Shown here piece by piece: positions 57,401 to 64,000 of a DNA stretch of 64,000 bases (the stretch's first letter is position 1; each line of letters starts with the position of its first letter). The DNA lies in the NCBI RefSeq assembly GCF_910592395.1, contig NC_088316.1, forward strand, positions 12,276,001 to 12,340,000. The letters run 5' to 3'. This DNA is from Lineus longissimus. Lineage: Eukaryota > Nemertea > Pilidiophora > Heteronemertea > Lineidae. The translations under genes and the position numbers were made by a program. The notes beneath the pieces were generated by a model, which saw nothing but the letters and a program-made list of their open reading frames with translations, was not told the origin of the DNA and made no database searches.

Positions 57401-58717
57401 GCTTTGTTTGACTTGATAAAATCTGTTTGAAATTTTAGACTTGGTTGCAACCCCGAAAAAATTTGACTGTCAAGGTGGTGTGTGCTTGAATATGTTAATT
57501 GCACAAGTTACGACTGGAAGTAGTTGATGGTTTTCCCAAATGGCTTTGTTTTCTTAATTGAAAATGGTGATGGCATGGAAACATAATGCAAAGTCCCACT
57601 AACATTTTATAAGCAACTACTGATTGCATTTCTTATCTGTTCCATTCTAGTCAGATGAGGATGCTGCATCTCGTAAGAAGACGGACGAGCCATCTCCTGA
57701 TGATGAGGTTGAGGAGGTTGAAGATGCAGCTGCTGCAGATGGAGTGAATGAGGAGGGTGCGGGCGGTGATACTGCGGATGCTGCTTCGGGTGAGGGCAAG
57801 AACAAGAAAAAGGAGAAGAAAAAGGCAAAGAAAGGAGACTTAGAAGCTGAGGTAAGGACTGTATTCTATCGGAGCTTGTAATGACCTTCTTCTTCTTCAG
57901 CGTTAGGCCCCAATTGGGTTTGTTTGCCTGGTGACTCCGTCTTTGGCCAAAGGTTGGGTCCTCGGAATCAACTCCTGATTCTCCCTCTGTTGGGTACTTT
58001 GGTTGCCCTGGCATAGGATAGACATCAGATGCTGAGTTCCATACAAATAGTTTTTCCGTGACTGTGTCTGCAGGAGAGAGTTGTTTTCACATATCCAGGT
58101 GTCCGTGGAGTGAATCAAATTTACAGTAGAACCTCTCTATTAAGGATACCCTCGGGACTGACAAGCGCTGTCCTTAATAGAGAGGTGTCCTGATTAGAGA
58201 GGTCAAATTGAATGGAAACAACTAATTTGGGACCAAAACTAGTGTCCTTAATAGAGAGGTGTCCGTTAACAGAGGTTCCACTGTACTTTCAAATTGACAA
58301 ATATTTTCATCGCTTTTCAGAACAAAGAGAAAGAGAGCACAGAGGAGGAAGACGGCACAGAAACTAGCACCAAGTAAGTCCAAGATTGTTTATCCCTAAA
58401 GTCTATTCTCTCGCTCTTACTCCACTTTTAAGAAGGCAAGATGAAAGGACATGTTCTCTCATGAGTTGAATGAGGCCTAAAAAGTTCTTGGCCACTTCAA
58501 GATCATACATCAAATGTAATTAAGTCTGTATTTTTTGTTGTTATATGATTTCATCCGTTCACGGTCAAAAAGCTTGTCAGTATTTATGGCTGCATTTCTT
58601 ACAAAGTAGGCAGTGAACAAAAGGATATCAGATTGACGTGGTACATTTTCTTGATTTTTTTTTCTCATGATTTACAGAAAACCTGCTACTAGAAAGCGCC
58701 GATCGAGGAGAGACTAG
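47893..58717 (+). CDS. CANX: Calnexin, 18 coding exons per isoform
   Basis: ER membrane lectin chaperone binding monoglucosylated N-glycoproteins. CDS starts at ATG 47904, 11 nt after an acceptor, so a non-coding exon lies upstream. Exons: 47904-48074, 48943-49022, 49964-50022, 50836-50900, 51196-51272, 51655-51736, 51981-52049, 52397-52444, 52817-52892, 53077-53155, 53345-53569, 53845-54001, 54485-54559, 54910-55056, then 56029-56154 or 56614-56751, then 57651-57851, 58321-58373, 58678-58717. Phases agree throughout: 609 aa with the first TM exon, 613 with the second. Signal peptide about 1-26; lectin domain with disulfide Cys162/Cys196; proline-rich arm about 270-420 with four type-1 repeats ([13 protein letters not shown] style), type-2 repeats and Cys362/Cys368; TM; acidic/lysine-rich cytosolic tail ending KRRSRRD, an arginine-rich ER-retention signal. 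Confidence 0.97.
50153..50332 (-). repeat. pogo-like MITE copy in a calnexin intron
   Basis: Bounded by TA at both ends, ending 'gagaggttctactgta'. It contains a duplicated 'acctctctattaaggaca' word. On the opposite strand to the three copies at 55590, 58122 and 60631. Confidence 0.8.
51462..51492. repeat. (CAT)n microsatellite
   Basis: About ten uninterrupted atc/cat triplets in a calnexin intron. Confidence 0.9.
54723..54800 (+). repeat. Partial terminus of a pogo-like element
   Basis: 'TACAGTGGAACCCCATTGAC' then 'aggaccactcatggg' starts like the MITE family but continues differently ('gttaccgggttggtcgcgtc'). It is probably a related, truncated element in a calnexin intron. Confidence 0.4.
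55590..55740 (+). repeat. pogo-like MITE copy in a calnexin intron
   Basis: TACAGTAGAACCTC...GAGGTTCCACTGTA: complementary ends inside a TA duplication, about 151 bp. It lies in the intron before the first alternative TM exon. Confidence 0.85.
56029..56154 (+). other. CANX: Calnexin alternative TM exon A
   Basis: 42 codons, phase 0-0, with acceptor atttcag and donor gtaggc. Encodes [20 protein letters not shown] and a hydrophobic segment of about 20 residues, then YCCMSGSK. It matches the membrane segment of vertebrate calnexin, including the RPWLW entry motif and the paired Cys (506/507) just inside the membrane, which are palmitoylated in mammals. Confidence 0.92.
56315..56376 (+). repeat. 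CANX: 24-bp perfect hairpin between the two TM exons
   Basis: Arms 56315-56338 and 56353-56376 (agtcttgaagtgtgaatt... and its complement) enclose a 14-nt AT-rich loop. It lies in the 459-nt intron separating exon A from exon B. It may be a small MITE or an RNA structure that influences exon choice. Confidence 0.8.
56614..56751 (+). other. CANX: Calnexin alternative TM exon B
   Basis: 46 codons, phase 0-0, with acceptor tttctag and donor gtactt. Encodes [20 protein letters not shown], a hydrophobic segment [12 protein letters not shown] and [12 protein letters not shown]. It is clearly homologous to exon A (SVV, RPW.WAV.I, LP.VL). It keeps only one juxtamembrane Cys and adds Pro/Arg/Lys. The reading frame has no stop and both splice sites are good, so it is not a relic. 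Using A and B together would stay in frame but give two TM passes. Confidence 0.85.
56976..57240 (+). repeat. Tandem duplicated hairpin unit, about 130 bp x 2
   Basis: Unit 1 starts 'gggtgtatagcctggtactc' and folds on itself as a perfect 21-bp stem with a short loop. It is followed by 'agtgcacgtgctgcctcc' and 'gtattctgtattgaggtggt'. Unit 2, from about 57103, repeats all of this with a less perfect stem. It lies in the intron after TM exon B. Confidence 0.85.
58122..58285 (+). repeat. pogo-like MITE copy in a calnexin intron
   Basis: TACAGTAGAACCTCTCTATT...GAGGTTCCACTGTA with TA flanks. Nearly intact; the best copy in the window for defining the family (164 bp with TA). Confidence 0.88.
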
Positions 58718-59200
58718 CTCTCAAAACAGCTTTATTTAGTATGTTTTGTTTGTTCAACATTTAGACGTAGTCCGTGTCATTTCTTGTTTGTTATCAGAAC
58801 TTGTGTTCATTTCTGTTCTTTTCGAATAACCAGACTGGAAATATTTACTTGGCTGTATGTCTAGAATGATCATATTTCAAATTCAATAGTTGACAAGTAT
58901 GTCTTGATGATCTCTCTTCAGTTGGAAGACATTTTGAAAAAAGATTACTTTTCTGTCACTTGTGACAACTCGGAGCATTATATATATATAGTCCTACAAA
59001 AATAGAACCAATACCGACAGAAATATATTTTGCAGTTAAGAAGTTTTAAAAAATGTTCTCAGTCTGGTGTTTCTGTGTTGGGTTCTTCGACTTGTGTTAT
59101 CTGTCATGTCCCGTCAAAAAGAAAAAGAATTGTCCTGTCAAAAAGAACCCTGTTTTATTTCCTGTGTTATGGAAAGTCGTTCGTTCTACTGGTATAATAC
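58718..59200 (+). other. Calnexin 3' UTR side
   Basis: Directly follows the TAG. I see no close AATAAA; the first clear one on this strand is at 61466-61471, so the 3' UTR is either long or uses a variant signal. Confidence 0.4.
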
Positions 59201-59204
59201 AGTA

Positions 59205-59400
59205 CATATCACAATTGACATCGTGTAAATCGCCTCATTGACGCGCTAGCGCATAGGTCAGGGGTAGGTCGCACGTAATTTACGTGAAATATAGAGATAA
59301 GCGCGTCACTGGTGTGTCATTTGCGCACAACTCTGCACATTACTCTCGTACGTTGCTCGTCACTTACGCGAAGTAGAACAGATGTCAATTGTGATTTAGA
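59205..59400. repeat. TIR MITE, copy 1
   Basis: Ends 'atcacaattgacatc' and 'gatgtcaattgtgat' are perfect complements, with small mismatches inside. The interior has repeated 'gcgcgtcac', 'cacgtaatttacgtga' and 'tcattgacgcgct' words. A second copy is at 62862-63045. Confidence 0.75.
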
Positions 59401-60630
59401 CTGTACTTGACCTTCTAGACTAAATTGTGGCGTCTCTCAAAGGACCATGTGAATGTCAATCATATCATCAATTGACTGGTTGATTAAATGGTGTTATTCT
59501 GTCTTGGTTTTTGACAGAAAAGTGATGTGTTTTTTATGAGGTGATTACGGAAGGTGATTATTATGTTGTCATTGTTATATTAGACACCCTACCTATTCGA
59601 CTTCCTTCCCCCCGCATATTTTCAATTGCTCAAAAGCATGTGAAATTCTTGAAACCTCCTGTAAAACGTCCCAAGAGCAAGCAATTGAAATTACCTACCT
59701 GTGATTGAAAGTGCATGCAACAATAATCGCGCATTAGCGGTTGTCAACGGGGTACCTGCAACAAGAATCGGTGATCTCTGCAACCTGCATAGGCTGCGAT
59801 CAATTTCAAACCCATTGATTCCCAGTTTTGTCTGCAGAGAGGAGATTCTTTCGTCGCACGTGCCAGCGATTATAATTTTAGCTGCGATTTTGAATTGCTT
59901 GTTTGCAGGGGGCTTCAGAACTTCTCACTTCTCACTGTAAATGGTTGATTCCAGCACTCTCATGACTTCAGTATTAAAAACCTATATCAATTTTTGTTGT
60001 TTTTTCTCTCCAGGACAAGAAAACGAAAACCAAGGAAAGATTAATGATGGCTGCCATTTTAAATTGTATACACCATTCAGCATGTTCAAGTGACAAAGGC
60101 GGCATTATTAATCGAAGGGCTCCGGGACGATAAGGCCAAACCTCTCCATTGCAAACCAATAAGGATTTTGGTTCTAGGGTCCTGGGTTTTGCGCCACTTC
60201 GGGGAATTTGTCGGTGGTTTTGCAGTTGAAAGATGTGAGGTTCGCCAGCATTTGGAGCAAGCATTTGTGTATATCTCATCATTTCTAATCTTGGACGTGT
60301 CAACCTTTCATCCCTACTTTCCTGCATGGACTCTTCCGTAAATATGAAATACGTGTTGCTAGAAGAGGCCACACAGGCAAATGGGGGTGGAAAGGTTCAG
60401 AACTTGAGGATATTTTCAGGACTCCATCTGAAAATCTTGATGTCAATAGCAGGTCACTGGTCACACCCGTCAATAACAGCAGAATTCACAAATGTTGAAC
60501 TTACAGTCCTTAGAATATTCTCAAGTCTGCAAGCCAATGAATTGCCACAATTTTCATGTCATTTTCATCAAAGTCAATGATTCATTTATTCATCATAGAT
60601 GATCATAGGGACATGTGATGTCTCCTGTTC
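59401..60630. other. Downstream flank of calnexin
   Basis: ORFs of 79-132 codons here lack a recognisable domain, splice support or codon signal, and I do not call them genes. Confidence 0.35.
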
Positions 60631-60812
60631 TACAGTAGAACCTCTCTGTTAAAGACACCCTCGGGACTGGCAAGTGCTGTCCCTAATACAGAGGTGCCCT
60701 GATTAGAGAGATGAAATTGAATGGAACCAACGAATTTAGGACCAAAACAAGTGTCCTTGATAGAGAGGTTGTCCTTAATAGAGAGGCGTCCGCTAAGGGA
60801 TGTTCCGCTATA
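60631..60812 (+). repeat. pogo-like MITE copy
   Basis: Starts TACAGTAGAACCTCTCTGTT and ends 'gggatgttccgctata'. It contains the 'ccctcgggactggcaagtgc' block and extra copies of 'tagagagg'. Confidence 0.82.
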
Positions 60813-60894
60813 CTTTCAACTCAAGTCTAGTGTATGTTGTTGTAATTTGTATACACATGGTTTTCTTAATCTGACTTGACTTGAAATAAGTTGA

Positions 60895-61255
60895 TTGTTC
60901 AGCACATGTGGTTACATTGTTCTTTGGCACATGTAACTACATTGTTCTGGCACATGTGGTTTGCATTGCCTAGTTACATTGTTCTCTGGCACATGTGGTT
61001 ACATTGTTCTCTGGCGCATGTGGTTTACATTGCCTGGTTACATTGTTCTCTGGCACATGTGGTTACATTGCCTGGTTACATTGTCTCTGACACATGTGGT
61101 TTACAGTGCCTGGTTACATTGTTCTCTGGCACATGTGGTTACATTGCCTGGGTACATTGTTCTCTGGCACATGTGGTTACATTGCCTGGTTACATTGTTC
61201 TCTGGCGCATGTGGTTTACAATGCCTGGTTACATTATTCTCTGGCACATGTGTCA
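60895..61255 (+). repeat. Minisatellite of CACATGTGG/ACATTG units
   Basis: Alternating modules 'acattgttctctggcacatg' and 'tggtttacattgcctggtt' repeat about eight to ten times with variable order. The overlapping three-frame ORFs (about 60-145 codons) result from this repeat. Confidence 0.88.
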
Positions 61256-62861
61256 AGAGACAAGTATAGAAAAATCTGTTCACTGTAAAAACAGTAGAGC
61301 TTTTATTATAATACCATTCCATCTGTAACAGGGCATAACTTTCATAGTTGCTGGAGAGATTTTCTGACACCAATTCAGTAGCAGAATGCCCTACATGTAG
61401 TTAAATTGAATTGGCATTCAACCGATATGATTTGAATATGTTTCTAAGCACTTTTTTCATGCTAGATTAATAAACTGCTATGGCTATGAACTTGATTTCA
61501 CAGTGATCTATGGATGTTCTTGATGCTGTTGACACATGTAACGTTTAAGAATTTGTGCCCTGCATCAGATTGGAAGGTCTGGAATATTATGTACAAGGTC
61601 TTATATATCTGGTTGTTCAGTGTCTATGAGTGTTATTATTATTTGAAAGCATTTTGATATACAGTCATCAGAACCAAGACTTGAGACGACTAAAATAAGA
61701 TAACATATTAAGAGAGATTCGACATGTGATCTTCCAGTGTTGGCTAGTAACTACAAGTTCACCACTACAAGTTTGGAAATTGCAAGGCCAAGACATATAC
61801 ATGTAGCAATAGAACCAGTAGTTAGTAGATCCTGAATATATTATAATGTATATCATAATAGCTGTTAATTTAATTGTAAAAAAATTAGAACAATTACAAA
61901 TTTTTATTGGGCGCATTATGTAGAAAGAAATCGTTTTTCTCATAAAGAAATAGTGAAACATCGGGTAGCTGGGTTACTTTCAGTTAGCTTCTGCTTTCTC
62001 ATGCTTCTCAGTTCATTCTCTCAGAAAAGTCGGTTTAAAACTTCTTGTTTTCCCCGGAATCTGTTAGGACGACTGGTTTTTAGGCCGAGGATAGGGGTGT
62101 TCACTTTTTAACGAGAACTCCTAAATTGTTAGTGTATAGAGAATTGGTGTGACTGTTAAAATATGCTTTGTATCAAAACCAATGCTTTGACTTGTTCTGA
62201 GGGGTCATCTTTGATAAGTACATGTACTTCTGCACAAATGTAATGCTCCTCACTGCTCCTTGGTCCATGTATTGCACTACTGAGACAAGACCTGGCCCCA
62301 AGTTAGAAAAATATTGTTTGCTTATTTAGCCAAAAGAAGGAAATGTCTTTGTTTGGTGTGCCCATTTAATCTTTTTAGGTATAAGTCATCCCCTTTGTAC
62401 TTTAACTGTTTGTGCATTTACACTACAGTGTACTTATGACAGGTGGCTCCTTACAACAATATGCGTATTTATGTTGTACATGTCGATTAAATCTATGTTT
62501 GCATGCTTGTTGATTGTACAACGCTATTTTGCTATGGAGTCTGCCAGGTTTGCAGCTTGGAAAACACCGCTTGGAAAGAATTTCATGATCAAGCATGGTG
62601 CGACATGTTTCCCGTATGTACGCGTTCCCCTAGACTGACAAGGTTTGGCATTTTGTCAATTTTACAGTGTGAATATTGTCAGTCAGGATGCGTATCTATG
62701 AAAAGCGTGCGAATCTTTCAGGTTTTATGGTAAAATTTTCTTCGTTTGTTGAACATTTAGCATTTAACTGATCCTTGATGCTCTGTTGTTTCTGCATTGA
62801 TTTGTGTAAGTTTTTTCCATGCCACAGTCATCTTGACTAATCAAGGGCAAGGATGCATACA
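61256..62861. other. Intergenic DNA, nothing recognised
   Basis: AT-rich, with AATAAA at 61466. No coding or RNA gene seen. Confidence 0.4.
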
Positions 62862-63045
62862 GTCCAAATACAAATTGTCATCCCTATATTCGCGTCATTG
62901 ACGCGCTACCCAGCACGTAGGTCGCGTGTAGGTCACGCATAATTTATGCGAAGCAGAGAAATAAGGGTGTCACTGTTGCGTTATTGGCACGTACGCTGCA
63001 CGTCACTGACGCGATGCAGGACGGAGGTCAATTGTGATTTGGACT
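62862..63045. repeat. TIR MITE, copy 2
   Basis: Same order of blocks as 59205-59400: 'tcattgacgcgctac', 'gtaggtc.cg', 'ataatttatgcga', 'gtcactg', 'gaggtcaattgtgattt'. The left terminal repeat is eroded (acaaattgtcat). Confidence 0.7.
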
Positions 63046-63260
63046 GAACTTGTGATCTCTGATTGTAAATATCAACAATTCTAAGACACCTTGATCAGCA
63101 TGAACCAAGATTAAGTGTATAATGCACTACATGTTTACACCTACTGTGCCTCATTTTGACGGCAGCTGTTCTCTTTAGGCAACCAGAACTGCTCTGGTTG
63201 GTGCAAAATATCGAGCAGTGAAAAATGGTCAAATCACATTTCAATGTTAAGTTTGAGAAT

Positions 63261-63387
63261 AGGAATCAGGTGGAGCAGTCGTTTCACCCAAAACTTTGGC
63301 TGCAGCCTCAGTTTTGGTCTACATTTTAGCTCCGCCCTTGCGGTGCTAAGGGAGACAACCAATACCTCCAGTTCGGTGTCGATTCCT
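63261..63387. repeat. Palindromic MITE (copy 2 of the 5803-5971 family)
   Basis: Shares 'gtttcacccaaaac', 'agctccgcccttgcggt' and 'acaaccaatacctccagttc' with the copy in the alr intron, at lower internal symmetry. I see nothing recognisable from 63388 to the window end. Confidence 0.6.
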
Positions 63388-64000
63388 CGAACCAAAGGTA
63401 CTACAATGATGGTGTGCTGACCCTCCTAAGGTCCAGGTTCTGTGGCAGTATTCTCTCAAATGTGTTCCCATCTTGACATCTATATCACTTAGAAGGATGA
63501 ATATGACTGGAAATAATGTTTGAAAATGTTTTTGTTGTTGTGTAGAAATCAGGGAATCCCATGTTACTGAGTGTACTGTGTTTTCCCAACAAGACCAAAC
63601 TTTATAAGCCAATGCGGCACCTGTACAGTGTGTCCCAGCGAACTACCTTTTAGTGTGATAAATTGTGAATGGCATGACGTCAGTAAAAGATTCTGTGCAG
63701 TTATTCCTAGTTATTGAGGAAACAACTTGGCTTCTGTTGATAGAATTAATGTTGTCGCAGGGATATTATATAATGTTCTGGGTTGGATAATCTACCAAAA
63801 GACCGGCAGTTTCATGGTGTAGCTACCATGGCTATTGGGTGTTGCCGAAAAATAATTAGATTTTTCTACATGTATATGTATGTACATTATTTTACTGTCT
63901 GTTTATCTCCGTTCAAGAACTGAGGTGGTCTGCGTATAAATGTGCCAGTGGTTGTGTTTGTTTCCATGTGTTATGAACTTTGAAAGGTGTTTATACTCCA

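Noticed and set aside
59974-60372. 132-codon minus-strand ORF downstream of calnexin
   Set aside because: No family resemblance, splice support or promoter; length is within chance expectation for this much sequence.
60891-61328. ORF of 145 codons rich in HMWLHC-type repeats
   Set aside because: It comes from translating a minisatellite; all three frames are open for the same reason.

Overview
The window is eukaryotic genomic DNA from an animal. Genes are split by GT-AG introns, flanks are AT-rich, and repeats, short foldback elements and minisatellites are common. An animal-type calnexin, a spliced alanine racemase (known from marine molluscs and crustaceans), a BEL/Pao retrotransposon, many runs of the acatgta type and a GC-rich dispersed motif that I associate with mollusc genomes all suggest a marine lophotrochozoan. 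A bivalve-like mollusc is the best guess, but that is inference.

Layout. 1-4100: intergenic DNA with a 587-bp TTAA-bounded terminal-inverted-repeat (TIR) element and two minisatellites. 4105-10117 (minus): a complete 8-exon alanine racemase gene of 399 codons, reassembled here from splice sites with every phase agreeing. 10756-11836 (plus): a frameshifted membrane-protein ORF, probably a mobile-element remnant. 12790-18100: repeat-rich DNA with inverted arrays, a perfect 26-bp hairpin and segmental duplications. 18415-26639 (plus): an intact 8225-bp BEL/Pao LTR retrotransposon with LTRs that look identical, a TAAGT target duplication and one 1809-aa gag-pol ORF. 26645-32400: AT-rich intergenic DNA with small elements and a tRNA-derived SINE. 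32421-34022 (minus): polyubiquitin with seven head-to-tail units. 35360-36690: a 487-bp near-perfect foldback between diverged direct repeats. 38161-45748 (plus): a prostaglandin reductase 1-like gene that looks broken. 47893-58717 (plus): a complete calnexin gene. 58718-64000: its 3' flank, with MITEs and a minisatellite.

The host genes are unrelated neighbours, not a pathway: amino-acid racemisation, ubiquitin supply, a dead or dying NADPH oxidoreductase and an ER chaperone. The most notable observation is in calnexin. Two adjacent homologous exons (56029-56154 and 56614-56751) each encode a complete transmembrane segment with the same 0-0 phase, so either can be used in frame. The first keeps the juxtamembrane Cys-Cys pair that is palmitoylated in vertebrate calnexin; the second has one Cys and a different cytosolic flank. 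Strong hairpins lie in the introns between and after them. This looks like a mutually exclusive exon pair that makes two calnexin isoforms differing in membrane anchor.
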